From Mycobacterium paraseoulense (GTDB lineage: Bacteria > Actinomycetota > Actinomycetes > Mycobacteriales > Mycobacteriaceae), in contig NZ_AP022619.1 in the NCBI RefSeq assembly GCF_010731655.1, positions 5,456,001 through 5,520,000 on the forward strand: 64,000 bases of DNA, given 5' to 3'. Of the stretch, positions 24,778-35,163 are shown one piece after another. Positions within the stretch are counted from its first letter, which is position 1. Each line of letters opens with the position of its first letter. The notes under the pieces were generated by a model. That model searched no databases, had not been told where the DNA came from, and saw nothing but the letters and a program-made list of their open reading frames with translations. The translations under genes and the position numbers were made by a program.

Positions 24778-24968
24778 CGCCTGCCGGGCGGTGAGCCGGC
24801 GGAGGATCGTCGGCAGCACGCTGTCGTGGGCCCCGAGGTGTTGTTGCACCACGATCGCGGCCGGAACTCGGCCGGCAGGTCACCCAAGACGGTCGACAAG
24901 GCGTCCAGACCACCCGCCGAGGCCACCAGAACTACCAGCGCGACGGGCTGCCGCGCGTCGCTCGCCAC
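24778..24968 (-). pseudogene. Remnant of a second CheB-like gene
   Basis: From a GTG at 24968 the minus strand encodes PVALVVLVASAGGLDALSTV and DLPAEF, the start of a CheB domain. After one missing base (near 24870) the sequence continues in the next frame as IVVQQHLGAHDSVLPTILRRL, the CheB His region. Homology then ends near 24778, and no Asp motif or C-terminal domain follows. It is a frameshifted, truncated relic opposite in direction to the first cheB copy. Confidence 0.7.
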
Positions 24969-25191
24969 CCATCCAGTCTCCCAACTCGACGGCCCCGCCG
25001 CAGTACCGCTGACGATGCCCCCCGTTCGCGTGTCGCCCCGACTATCCAAAAAACGAAATGATTGCGCGGGCGCACAAAGTACCGGGGGGGCCGCGTTTTC
25101 CGGATACCGGTCTGGGTAAATCCCGATGGGGTAAGAACTACGCACAACGCGGTGGGCGACGGGGGTATGCCACCGGCACGAAAGGGGTGCC
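24969..25191 (+). other. Intergenic region ahead of GT4 gene
   Basis: This region between the cheB remnant and the GT4 start holds the lone CGACTATCCA (25039-25048) and a SigF-like promoter at 25095-25118. Nothing else is recognisable. Confidence 0.5.
25095..25118 (+). promoter_or_regulatory. SigF-like promoter for GT4 gene
   Basis: GTTT (25095-25098), 15 bases, then GGGTA (25114-25118) followed by AAT matches the consensus exactly. It lies 73 bases before the TTG start. Confidence 0.62.
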
Positions 25192-26370
25192 TTGAAGATC
25201 GCGATCGTGAGCGGCGACGACATCAGGTGCGACGACCCGCGGCGGTTGTGCGTCGCGCTCGCGGGTCGCGGGCATGACGTGGCGCACTTCGTTCGCCACG
25301 GCGATCACCGTGCGGCGCGGACCGGCACCGACCGTCATCGCACATTCTGCGTGCCCGTCGGCCCCCGTGCGGCGAAGTCGGACTCGGACGTGCTGCCGTA
25401 CGTGGGCGAGTGGGCGTGCGCGCTGGAGCGCGCGTGGGCAGCGCAGCCACCCGACGTCGTGCATGCTTACGGCTGGCTGGGCGGTCTGGCCGCTCAATTG
25501 GCAGCGACGCGGCGAGAAGTGCCGACCGTCCAGAGTTTCCTGGGCCTGGCCACCACCCGTGGCGCCCACGCTCGCGGGAAGGCGCCGCGAGACAGCGAAC
25601 GGATGCGGATCGAACCGCTACTGGCGCGCAGCGCGACGGGGGTCACCGGTGAGAGCGCCGACGACGTCGATACGCTGAGCCGGCTGCGCCGCAGCCGCGC
25701 CCGCGTGTCCACGCTGACCAGCGGTGTCGACGTCGAGCGATACAACTCGAGCGGTCCGGCGCTGGTCCGGACCGACCTGCGCCGCGTGCTGTCCATCGCG
25801 CCGAACCCATTGCCCTGCAACGGCTTCGATATCGTCATCGGCGCCCTACGCCGGGTTCCGGGTGCGGAGGTGGTGGTTGCGGAGACCGAAGTCACCAACC
25901 GGGAGCATGACGAGGCACGGGCCCGGCTGCGACATCTCGCCGCCGACTTGGGGGTGGGTGACCGGGTCCGGTTCGCGGGCACGGTCGCCGGTGACGAACT
26001 GCCGATGGTGATGCGATCCGCCGACGTGATCGCCTGCACGCCGCGAGAGCCACCGCGCGCCACAACCGCGCTACAGGCGATGGCCTGTGGTGTGGCGGTG
26101 GTGGCCCTCGGTGTCGGGGTGCTCAACGACGTCGTGGTGGACAATGTCACCGGGCTGGTGCTTCCGTCGGGGAGCCCGGGCGCCTTGTCGACTGCCTTGA
26201 GAAGCCTTCTCGCGCAGAGTTTTCAATGTGAGGGCATGGGCGCGGCGGGTCGCAGCCGCGCCATGTCACGTTATGCGTGGGACCGGATTGGCCTTGACGC
26301 GCTCAACATTTACCGAGGGGGGTATCCAGGTTGGGCGCCGTCGAGGTTGCAGTCCACGGGGGTCCGGTGA
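25192..26370 (+). CDS. Glycosyltransferase family 4
   Basis: This 392-residue GT-B fold protein has an N-terminal acceptor domain opening with MKIAIVSGDD and a C-terminal donor domain (LSIAPNPLPCNGFDIVIGAL). The usual EPFGL-type donor motif is altered to EPPRATTALQAMACG. It is expected to transfer a sugar from a nucleotide donor in the cytosol, and substrates are unknown. The start is TTG 25192 after AAAGGGG. A SigF-like promoter precedes it. The missing G-x-x in the donor loop (RATT in place of GLT) may alter donor choice. Confidence 0.85.
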   Translation: MKIAIVSGDDIRCDDPRRLCVALAGRGHDVAHFVRHGDHRAARTGTDRHRTFCVPVGPRAAKSDSDVLPYVGEWACALERAWAAQPPDVVHAYGWLGGLAAQLAATRREVPTVQSFLGLATTRGAHARGKAPRDSERMRIEPLLARSATGVTGESADDVDTLSRLRRSRARVSTLTSGVDVERYNSSGPALVRTDLRRVLSIAPNPLPCNGFDIVIGALRRVPGAEVVVAETEVTNREHDEARARLRHLAADLGVGDRVRFAGTVAGDELPMVMRSADVIACTPREPPRATTALQAMACGVAVVALGVGVLNDVVVDNVTGLVLPSGSPGALSTALRSLLAQSFQCEGMGAAGRSRAMSRYAWDRIGLDALNIYRGGYPGWAPSRLQSTGVR

Positions 26371-26414
26371 TGCAATGGTGACCGCACGCGAGGCCACGCC
26401 GTCGAGCACCAACG

Positions 26415-27512
26415 ATGACCACCATGACGAGCACCGCCGATAAGGCCGGCGCCGATGGGGCCGCCGGCCCGGTCGATCGACTGCCCGGCGCGCGGCAAGC
26501 CGATCTCGGCCCCGCCTGGCCTGGCATCGCAAATGATCGGGGGCGCGCGGGGGGTCCGGCCTCGGCCATTCGATACCACCAGTTCCGCACCGTCGATGCG
26601 CAGGCCGCGGGCCAGTTCTTTGCCGGCGCCTACCATCCGGGCTGGCGCCTCAGCGGACTCACCGGCCGCTCGGCCGTTGCCCATCGGCGCTGCGAAGCGG
26701 GCGCGTTGACGGTCGACGACGTGACGATTCAGGGCCGGGTCGCCCTCGAGATCCCGGCCCCCGACGGCGCCGTCGTGATCCAGCCTCGCGCGGGATCGAT
26801 CGGCGTCGCCGGCGCTCCTCTCGGCCCGGTGGATTTTCCCATCCTGATCGCCGATGACATGCCGTGCTTGCTGCAGTGCAACGGTGCGCGATTCGACGTG
26901 GTGAGCGTCGCCGCGGAAGTGCTGCACAAGGTCGCTGCGGAAGGGCATGCGCCGTTACCGCCGCAGATCCACTTCCTGAATTGGCGGCCACGGTCGCGCG
27001 CTGCCGCGCGGGCGTGGCATCGGACACTCGACCACGTGGCCATGACCTTGGCGTCCCCGGACACCGCCCACCAGCCGCTGATCGTGGCGGGGCTTGCTCC
27101 GCTGCTGGGCGGCGCACTACTGGAGTGTTACCCGTCCGACATCACCGAGCAGGATCCGGTCAACGAGCCCGCGCTGCCGGAAACGCTCAGGGGCGCCATG
27201 TCTTTCATCCATCGGCACGCCGCCAAGGATGTCAGCGTCAACGCCGTCGCCGCCGCCGTGCATCTGACACCCAGGGCGGTACAGTACCTGTTCCGTCGCC
27301 AACTCGGCACCACGCCAACCGAATACATTCGCCGGGTCAGGCTGGAGCGCGCCCATCATGAACTGCTGGCGGCCTCGCCGCCCAACGTCACGGTCACCGA
27401 GATCGCACAGCGTTGGGGTTTCGCGCACACCGGCCGGTTCGCGGTGGTCTACCGCCAGAAGTACGGCCAGAGTCCGCACACCACGCTGCGGCACATGACT
27501 GCGGGGTCGTGA
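26415..27512 (+). CDS. AraC-family transcriptional regulator
   Basis: This regulator of up to 365 residues has a C-terminal AraC/XylS double helix-turn-helix (about residues 255-360) with VNAVAAAVHLTPRAVQYLFR and WGFAHTGRFAVVYRQKYGQSP. The N-terminal ~200 residues are a sensor domain of the AraC-binding-like type. ATG 26415 and ATG 26424 are both possible, and neither has a strong ribosome site. It starts 44 bases after the GT4 gene on the same strand and may be cotranscribed. The ligand and targets are unknown. Confidence 0.88.
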   Translation: MTTMTSTADKAGADGAAGPVDRLPGARQADLGPAWPGIANDRGRAGGPASAIRYHQFRTVDAQAAGQFFAGAYHPGWRLSGLTGRSAVAHRRCEAGALTVDDVTIQGRVALEIPAPDGAVVIQPRAGSIGVAGAPLGPVDFPILIADDMPCLLQCNGARFDVVSVAAEVLHKVAAEGHAPLPPQIHFLNWRPRSRAAARAWHRTLDHVAMTLASPDTAHQPLIVAGLAPLLGGALLECYPSDITEQDPVNEPALPETLRGAMSFIHRHAAKDVSVNAVAAAVHLTPRAVQYLFRRQLGTTPTEYIRRVRLERAHHELLAASPPNVTVTEIAQRWGFAHTGRFAVVYRQKYGQSPHTTLRHMTAGS

Positions 27513-27831
27513 CGGCGGACACGCCGCCGGGTCGCAGGTCGGCGGGGCCGCGTTCACCGCGCATGCCACCGGACGTCACCTTGGTGCCACGTCGCGACGC
27601 GTACACGCCGAAAGTGATCTTCGGCACCGCGAGTCGTGGGTGAAACCGCCTGGTTGACCGTCTATTCCGGGTCAAGCGGTGGGTCGGCGACGGCGCTTAT
27701 GCGCACCGGCGGCCGCCATACCCGGTAGACTCGAGACAGGTTGAGTCCCCAGCTGCCGTTTTCAACGGGCGCCACTCGGACACCGTCGTCGCTCGCCCTG
27801 CTCAATATCAAGCCTGAAGGGCGCACAACCC
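27513..27831. other. 319-bp intergenic region
   Basis: This stretch lies between the AraC and STAS genes on the same strand. I see no gene, no exact SigF element and no convincing hairpin, only a possible -10-like TAGACT near 27726 without a clear partner. Confidence 0.35.
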
Positions 27832-28362
27832 ATGACCGCTTTCCCCGATCCACATGTCCCCGATCCACGTGCTCCCGTTCCACATGTTCCCGAGTTGCTC
27901 GGCCAACCGCGCAACCGCTACCAAATCGATTGCGCCGGACCGACAATCCACGTTCACGCCCGCAGCACAGCCACCGTCTTGCGCGTCGACGGTGAGGTCG
28001 ACGCGTCCAACGCCGACCTGATCACCGAGGCAGTTCGCCGGTTTGCGCGGCTGAGGGCCCCGCTGGTGCTCGACCTCGGTGGCCTGGACTTCCTCGCCGG
28101 CTCGGGCCTGCGCGCGCTGCTGGTCCTCCACGAGGAGCAGCAGCGGGCCCAGCTGCGATACAGCGTGGTCAGCGGCGCGGCGTTGCGCCGGCTCACCCAG
28201 GTCGTGCCCGACCACGGGCTGCCCCTCGCCGAATCGGTCGCCGCGGCCCTTGCGCACATCGAATGTGCCACAACGGCCCGCCGCCGGCTGGTGTCGGGCC
28301 CGGCGCGGCAGCACGAGCCGCAGCGCGACGTGTCGGCGGTTGTCCGCGGGCTGGCTTCCTAA
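27832..28362 (+). CDS. STAS-domain anti-anti-sigma factor
   Basis: This 176-residue protein carries one STAS domain (about 45-140). The phosphorylation loop DFLAGSGLRALL contains the Ser normally phosphorylated by an RsbW-type kinase. In mycobacteria such proteins (RsfA, RsfB) release SigF from its anti-sigma factor, and that role is the leading inference. The N-terminus has three consecutive Pro-rich pentapeptides encoded by a 15-bp repeat. The C-terminal ~35 residues are basic and unlike the core family. The start is ATG 27832 with a modest GAAGGG site. The stop overlaps the convergent amine-oxidase stop by four bases. Confidence 0.85.
   Translation: MTAFPDPHVPDPRAPVPHVPELLGQPRNRYQIDCAGPTIHVHARSTATVLRVDGEVDASNADLITEAVRRFARLRAPLVLDLGGLDFLAGSGLRALLVLHEEQQRAQLRYSVVSGAALRRLTQVVPDHGLPLAESVAAALAHIECATTARRRLVSGPARQHEPQRDVSAVVRGLAS
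27847..27891 (+). repeat. Three 15-bp imperfect repeats inside STAS gene
   Basis: Three in-frame copies of a GATCCACATGTCCCC-like unit encode DPHVP, DPRAP and VPHVP. This looks like slippage expansion of a disordered N-terminal tail. Confidence 0.75.
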
Positions 28363-29717
28363 CGACTCAAGCGGCGCAGCAACTGCTCGGCGGCGTGCCG
28401 GCCACTGGCCGCGGCGCCGTGCACCGTGGCCGGATTGTCGATGCCGACCGCTTCGCCCGCCAGGTAGAGCCGGTCGCCGATCGGTTCCTGTAGTCGGCGC
28501 CGGTCGTCGAGGCCGGAGCCGGGGGCGTGAAAGGAGTAGGCGCCCCGCGCGTACGGGTCGGAGCTCCAGGTCGACGTCTTGACCTCCACCGGCGAGACGT
28601 CGCCGAACAGCCGGCGCGCGACGGGCAGCGCGGTCGCCATCAGATCCGGCGGTGAGGAGGACTCCACGGCGCGACCGCGGTCACCGGCGTTGAGCGCCAG
28701 TACGATCGGACCCGACGCTGCCGGCATGGTGAACCACTGGGCCCACACGCCGGGGTCGGCGGCGAGATATTGGTAGAAGGCGTTGTCCGATGTCCAACCG
28801 CGCCGGTTGAACCGGAAGAAGCTCTTGGACAGCACTCCGAAGCCCAGGGCGTCGACCGCGTGGCGGTGGCGGGCGGGCAGCGGCGGATCGAAAGTGATCG
28901 CACCGGATTTGAGCACGCCGAGGGGAACGGTGACGATGGCGGCGCGTCCTTGGAACGAGCGATCTTTCGACCGTACGATGACGGAGTCGTCGCGCTGCGC
29001 GATCGCGGTGACCGGGGTGTTCAGTTCGATCTGCAGCCCGCCGGCGAGCAGCCTTGGCAGGGCGTCGTAGCCGTTCGTGATGACAACCTGATCGCCGCCG
29101 GTGTAGTCGCCCTCGTCAAAGGTGATGGCTGACAATTGATTCGCGTCGGCGGCGAACTCGTTCTCGATCTCGGTGGTGAGGTAGAACGCCAATTGGGCGC
29201 GGTCGGAGGCGGACAGTGCTACGCCGCCGACCGCGGCGTCGACCGCGGCGCCCAGGCTGCCACCGTCGACCTGGAACCGCGCTCGTTCCACAAACGCCCG
29301 CCATAATGTCGGGTCGTAGTCGAGCGGTGAAAGTTTGGGATCGACAACCAGCTTGGCCCAGCTGTAGTAATCGGTTGTGACCAGCTGCGCCTGCGCTTGC
29401 CGCGCCAGCTTCATCAGCGGGTTGTCCACCGTGCCGTGGATCCACGACGCGCCCATCTCCAGCGGTGCGCCCCAGGAGCGGTCGGTGTGGACTCGGCCGC
29501 CGATGCGGTCGCGGGCCTCGATCACCCGCACCGGCCAGCCCGCATCGGCGAGGCTGCGGGCGGCGGACAGGCCGGCCATGCCGGCGCCGATGACGAGCAC
29601 CGGCGGGCGGCCCGGGCGCGGTCGGCCGGCGGTCAGCGGGCGCCGCGTGGTGCAGGCGGCCATCAGCCCGCCGCCGACCACGCCCGCGGCCGCCGCGCCG
29701 AATTCCCGACGGGACAT
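28359..29717 (-). CDS. Exported flavin monoamine oxidase
   Basis: This 452-residue flavoprotein of the amine oxidase family has a twin-arginine signal (SRREF) followed by a hydrophobic stretch and a lipobox-like LMAAC, so it is probably a Tat-exported lipoprotein. The FAD-binding GAGMAGLSAARSL, the ARDRIGGR motif and the C-terminal LYLAGEAVG FAD motif are intact. The substrate is probably an amine but is not identifiable. I chose ATG 29717 because it places the twin arginines at residues 3-4. It is divergent from the hydrolase gene. Confidence 0.88.
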   Translation of the reverse strand: MSRREFGAAAAGVVGGGLMAACTTRRPLTAGRPRPGRPPVLVIGAGMAGLSAARSLADAGWPVRVIEARDRIGGRVHTDRSWGAPLEMGASWIHGTVDNPLMKLARQAQAQLVTTDYYSWAKLVVDPKLSPLDYDPTLWRAFVERARFQVDGGSLGAAVDAAVGGVALSASDRAQLAFYLTTEIENEFAADANQLSAITFDEGDYTGGDQVVITNGYDALPRLLAGGLQIELNTPVTAIAQRDDSVIVRSKDRSFQGRAAIVTVPLGVLKSGAITFDPPLPARHRHAVDALGFGVLSKSFFRFNRRGWTSDNAFYQYLAADPGVWAQWFTMPAASGPIVLALNAGDRGRAVESSSPPDLMATALPVARRLFGDVSPVEVKTSTWSSDPYARGAYSFHAPGSGLDDRRRLQEPIGDRLYLAGEAVGIDNPATVHGAAASGRHAAEQLLRRLSR

Positions 29718-29848
29718 CGGGTACACGGGTGTTAGCGTCTCACACAAGAACCGTTTGCCGGATTTACCGAATCCGAACGGACCTTAGGGATAAACTTGCG
29801 ACAGTCCTTAACTGCGGCGACGAGGCCGCGTTGGAGGGGGGAGCGGCG

Positions 29849-30805
29849 ATGAGTGCTCGACGATCGGCTCGCGCCGTCGACCCGTTCCCCGATGTGTTAC
29901 CACCCAGCGAAACGGTCACTGTCCGGGCGACCGACGGCACCCGGTTGCACGCCGAGGTGTTCGGGCCGCCGGGCGGCTACCCGATTGTCCTGGCACACGG
30001 CATCACCTGCACCATCCGGGCCTGGGCCTACCAGATCGCCGATCTGGCCGACGACTACCGGGTGATCGCCTTCGACCATCGCGGCCATGGGCGCAGCGGA
30101 ATGCCTCGGCGCGACGGTTACAGCCTGAAACACCTTGCCTCCGACCTGAATTCGGTGCTGGATGCGACGCTGGCGCCGCACGAGCGCGCCGTGCTGGCCG
30201 GACATTCGATGGGCGGCATCACGATCGCCGCGTGGTCGGCGCGGTACCGGCACATGGTCCGCCGGCGCGCCGACGCGGTCGCGCTGATCAATACCACGAC
30301 CGGGGATCTGGTCCGCAAGGTGCAGCTGCTGTCGGTGCCGCGCGGGCTGTCGCCGGCCCGGGTGGCCGCCGCCCGCGCTCTCATCCACGCGTTCGGCGGG
30401 TTTCCGATCCCGAGCGCCGCCCGCGTCCCGAGCCGCTACCTCGTCGGAATGCTGGCGGTGGGCCGGGAAGCCGATCCCAGCATCGCGAGGATCGTCCATC
30501 GGCTCTTCGAGCAGACCTCACCCGCGGGGCGCGCCGGTTGCGCCAGGATGCTGGTCGCCGCGTTGGGCTCGCGATACCTGGAGCTGGACGGTTTGACGGT
30601 GCCGACCCTGGTCATCGGCAGCGAACGCGACCGGCTGACCCCGATCAGTCAGGCCCGCAGGATCGCGGGCACCGCGCCCAACGTCGTCGGCCTCGTCGAG
30701 CTTCCCGGCGGCCACTGCTCGATGCTGGAACACCCGCGCGAGGTGAACCGCCACCTGCGGGCACTCGCCGAGTCGGTGACCCGGGACGTGCGGATCAGTT
30801 CATAG
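29849..30805 (+). CDS. hpx: Alpha/beta hydrolase, haloperoxidase-like (Rv3171c-like)
   Basis: This 318-residue alpha/beta hydrolase resembles M. tuberculosis Rv3171c (Hpx, annotated non-haem haloperoxidase) and keeps its position beside aofH. The nucleophile elbow GHSMGG, the acid Asp in SERDRLTP and the His of PGGHCSM make up the triad. The ATG follows GGAGGGGGGAG. Peroxidase activity has not been shown for such proteins in general, and esterase or lipase activity is as likely. Its end overlaps aofH by six bases. Confidence 0.85.
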   Translation: MSARRSARAVDPFPDVLPPSETVTVRATDGTRLHAEVFGPPGGYPIVLAHGITCTIRAWAYQIADLADDYRVIAFDHRGHGRSGMPRRDGYSLKHLASDLNSVLDATLAPHERAVLAGHSMGGITIAAWSARYRHMVRRRADAVALINTTTGDLVRKVQLLSVPRGLSPARVAAARALIHAFGGFPIPSAARVPSRYLVGMLAVGREADPSIARIVHRLFEQTSPAGRAGCARMLVAALGSRYLELDGLTVPTLVIGSERDRLTPISQARRIAGTAPNVVGLVELPGGHCSMLEHPREVNRHLRALAESVTRDVRISS

Positions 30806-32152
30806 CAAGGCGCTGATCTCGGCGGCCGCGCGCTGGCCGGACCGGACGGCGCCGTCGAGAAATCCGGTCCATTCGTCCGCGGTCTCGGTGCCGGCCCAAT
30901 GGATGGGCCCGACCGGTTCCCGCAGCCACGGCCCGAACTGTGTCCACGATCCCGGTGGGACCGCCGCGGTCGGACCGCCGGGCGCGAATTGTTCGGCGCC
31001 CCAACGGTGGTCGACATAGTCGAGCGGTTTGAGCGCATCGTCGCCGAACAACGTCGCAAAGCAGCGCAACGTGTCGTGGCGACGCTGCTCGGGGGACAGC
31101 GAGTCGAACGCGCGCGCGTCGACAAAGCCCATCAGGACGCCCGGCCCGTCGGCGTGGGGACTGACGTCGAAGGTGATGAACACCGGTCCCGTGTCGGACA
31201 GCGCCTGGCCGGAGAAGCCGTCGGCCCGCCAAAACGGCGTGGAATACGCCGCGTAGGCCTTGCTGAGCCGACCCTGGGGCCAATGCTGGGCGAGTTGGTG
31301 GTACTCGGCCGGCAGCGGGGGAGCGAACTCGATCGATGCGCGGTGGGCGGGCGGGACCGCGACCACGACGAACCCGGCCTCCGCCTGGCCGACGTCGGTG
31401 GTGACCGTCACTCCCGCGCCGTGCCGGTCGATGCGGCGGACCGGGGCGTTGAGCACGACGCGGGTGCCCAGTTCGGCGGCCGCGGCCTCGGCGATCTGCT
31501 GGGTGCCGCCGGGGAAACGGTCCTGTTGGGCGCCGTTTTCGACGTCGAGCAGGCGATCCAGGCCCCCGGCGGCGTGGGTATAGCGGGCCGCGTGCAGCAT
31601 TGACACGTCGTCGGGTTCACACCCCCAGGTCACCCGGGACACGATCGCCAGCAGGTCGCGCGAGGAGCCGGTGGCGCGCACGGACCGCAGCCAGCCACCG
31701 AGCGACACGTCGTCGAGCTCGCGCGCCCGTCGCGCGTCCCACGGGGCGGACAGCGGGACGCTGCGGGCGATCCGGTCGAATTGCCAACGCAGCCGCCCGA
31801 TGTCGATCAGCCCGGTCAGCGAAAGCTTGGGAATGGTGCCGCGGTAGGAGTGCGTCCAGCCCCGCCAGTGGATGACGTTCTTGCCGTCGTGGTGGGTCGG
31901 GACGGTCGGGACGCCGAGTTCGGCGGCCAGCGCCAGGACCGCGTCCTGGGTCGGGCCGACGAAGGTGCCCCCCAGGTCTGCGGGCAATCCCGCCACGCTG
32001 CCGGTGAAGGACCGGCCGCCGACGCGGTCGCGGCCCTCGAAGACCACCACGTCATGACCCTGGCCGGTCAGCTCGCGCGCCGCGGCAAGCCCCGCAAAGC
32101 CTGCGCCGACCACGACGACGTCGACGATCCACGGCGGGTTTGGCACGCGCAC
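30800..32152 (-). CDS. aofH: Flavin monoamine oxidase AofH (Rv3170-like)
   Basis: This 450-residue cytosolic FAD amine oxidase closely resembles M. tuberculosis AofH (Rv3170, 448 aa). The N-terminal [13 protein letters not shown], the RDRVGGRSF motif and the C-terminal [15 protein letters not shown] flavin motif are all present. No signal peptide is seen, in contrast to the exported amine oxidase 1 kb away. GTG 32152 and GTG 32146 are both possible starts. It follows the Rv3169-like gene by 67 bases and probably belongs to that operon. Confidence 0.92.
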   Translation of the reverse strand: MRVPNPPWIVDVVVVGAGFAGLAAARELTGQGHDVVVFEGRDRVGGRSFTGSVAGLPADLGGTFVGPTQDAVLALAAELGVPTVPTHHDGKNVIHWRGWTHSYRGTIPKLSLTGLIDIGRLRWQFDRIARSVPLSAPWDARRARELDDVSLGGWLRSVRATGSSRDLLAIVSRVTWGCEPDDVSMLHAARYTHAAGGLDRLLDVENGAQQDRFPGGTQQIAEAAAAELGTRVVLNAPVRRIDRHGAGVTVTTDVGQAEAGFVVVAVPPAHRASIEFAPPLPAEYHQLAQHWPQGRLSKAYAAYSTPFWRADGFSGQALSDTGPVFITFDVSPHADGPGVLMGFVDARAFDSLSPEQRRHDTLRCFATLFGDDALKPLDYVDHRWGAEQFAPGGPTAAVPPGSWTQFGPWLREPVGPIHWAGTETADEWTGFLDGAVRSGQRAAAEISALL

Positions 32153-32219
32153 CAGTCAACCGCAATTCCCGTGCTTTCGTGCGGCAAACGCGGCCGCCGT
32201 TTTTGGCGTCGCGGGCCGC

Positions 32220-33334
32220 CTAGGGGGCGACGGTGAGCCAGTCGGCGAACCCGGACGGGTCGTGGCGGCCCAGCGCGCCGTGCTCGTAGAGGCCCCAGCC
32301 CTCCACCGGCTCGCCGTCGCCGTCGCGGCACACCGCCCGGCCGACGTGGTCGATCACCCCGAAGCCGGACCGCGCGACGATCGCCGGGTCGGTCATGTCG
32401 TAGGTGAGGCGTTCGACGAACTTCTCGCCCTTCCACATGCCGTGCAGCCAGTCCGAGTCGCCGCCGTAGCCGCCACCGACGTGGATGGGCACCGGCAGCT
32501 TGGACTCGATGTCGAAGTGGACCGGCGTGCCGTCGGGGGCGGTGGCGTCGATCGTGGCCCCGGTGGGGATCCGGGTGCCCGAGCGATAGTGGATCTTGAC
32601 CCGCGGCCAGCCCAGCTGCTCGACGCGTCCGTCGCGCCACACCCGGGTGCAGTCGTTGAGCGAGCGGAAGCCGTCGGGCGCTTCCTGGATGATCAGCACG
32701 ATGGCGAAGTCGTCGAACGCCATCGGCACGTACAGCCACCACATGCCCTCGAACGGCGGGTCGGCCGGCCGTCCCGCGGGCTCCGGCTCGCCGATCGGGC
32801 GGATGCCCCACGACCGGTCGCGGCTGCCGAGCCAGGTCCCGGGGTCGACGGCGATCTCCTCGCCGTCGATGGCAATGCGGCCGCTCCAGCTGCCGAGCTG
32901 GGCGAACCGCTGCGCGTCCAGCGTCACCCGGTTGCCGGACCGCATCAGGTGCGGCTGCTCCTGCACGACGTCGAAGAGCCCCTCCCAGGTGAGATCGGCT
33001 GCGATGCCTTCGGTTTCGTCGAGCACCAGCCGCAGTTTGCGCAGCGGCTCGATGACCTCGATCCGGTAACCGTTGACGTGCTGGTTGAGCCGGTCTTGGT
33101 CGATGGCGTCACACACGTGCACCGCGGTCTGGGTGTCGCCGCGCCTGACGAGGAAAAACGCGTCCTTGACGCCCAGGTTGGGGTAGTAGCCGATACCGCT
33201 GATGACGAAGATGTTTCCGGTGCGGTCGTGTGCGTTGAAGTACGAGCGATCGTAGAAGTTGCGGTCCGAGGAGCCCGGCCACGCGATCGGCTGCGGAACC
33301 TGGTGTACCGGGAACTCGTCGAGCGGTCCGAGCA

Positions 33335-33335
<1 letters not shown>
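32220..33335 (-). CDS. Rv3169-like conserved protein
   Basis: This 371-residue protein is orthologous by context and length to M. tuberculosis Rv3169 (374 aa). It is soluble and beta-rich with many Trp and His-Asp pairs. I see no catalytic signature, and it resembles the hydroxyneurosporene-synthase/AttH-like lipocalin-type fold only weakly. The ATG at 33335 overlaps the upstream TAA by one base (TAATG). The conserved coupling with an APH-like kinase and an amine oxidase suggests a role with the same, unknown substrate. Confidence 0.82.
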
Positions 33336-34559
<1,224 letters not shown>

Positions 34560-34560
34560 T

Positions 34561-35163
34561 ATGAAAGCAGACCCGTCCGCCATTGACAAGGCCCCCGGTG
34601 CCGGCCGGCCGCGGGACCCGCGAATCGACTCCGCCATCCTATCGGCCACCGCGGAACTGCTTGTCCAAATGGGCTATTCCAGCTTGAGCCTGGCCGCGGT
34701 CGCCGAGCGCGCGGGAACCACGAAATCGGCGCTGTACCGCCGCTGGTCGAGCAAGGCCGAATTGGTGCACGAGGCGGCCTTCCCGGTGGCGCCCACCGCG
34801 CTGGAGGCACCGGCCGGGGACTTCGCCGCCGACATCCGCATGATGATCGAGGCCACCCGCGACGTCTTCACCACCCCGGTCGTCCGCGCCGCTCTGCCGG
34901 GCCTGGTGGCCGACATGACGGCCGATCCCGCCCTGAACGCCCGGGTGATGTCGCGGTTCGCGGACCTGTTCGCGACGGTGCGCGCGCGGTTGAGTGACGC
35001 CGTCGAGCGGGGCGACGCGCATCCCGACGTGGATCCGGACCGGTTGATCGAGTTGATCGGCGGGGCCACGATGCTGCGCATGCTGCTGCGCCCGGAGGAC
35101 GACCTCGACGATGAGTGGGTGCGGCAGACCACCGCCATCCTGGTGCACGGGGTGACGCGATGA
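34561..35163 (+). CDS. TetR-family regulator (Rv3167c-like)
   Basis: This 200-residue TetR regulator has a helix-turn-helix at about 28-72 (LAAVAERAGTTKSALYRRW) and a variable ligand-binding C-terminal domain. Its position, divergent from the Rv3168-like gene, marks it as the Rv3167c orthologue. In M. tuberculosis loss of Rv3167c raises phthiocerol dimycocerosate levels and changes phagosomal escape. I chose ATG 34561, which is preceded by AGGTAG within the dyad operator. The SDR gene starts across its stop codon. Confidence 0.88.
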   Translation: MKADPSAIDKAPGAGRPRDPRIDSAILSATAELLVQMGYSSLSLAAVAERAGTTKSALYRRWSSKAELVHEAAFPVAPTALEAPAGDFAADIRMMIEATRDVFTTPVVRAALPGLVADMTADPALNARVMSRFADLFATVRARLSDAVERGDAHPDVDPDRLIELIGGATMLRMLLRPEDDLDDEWVRQTTAILVHGVTR

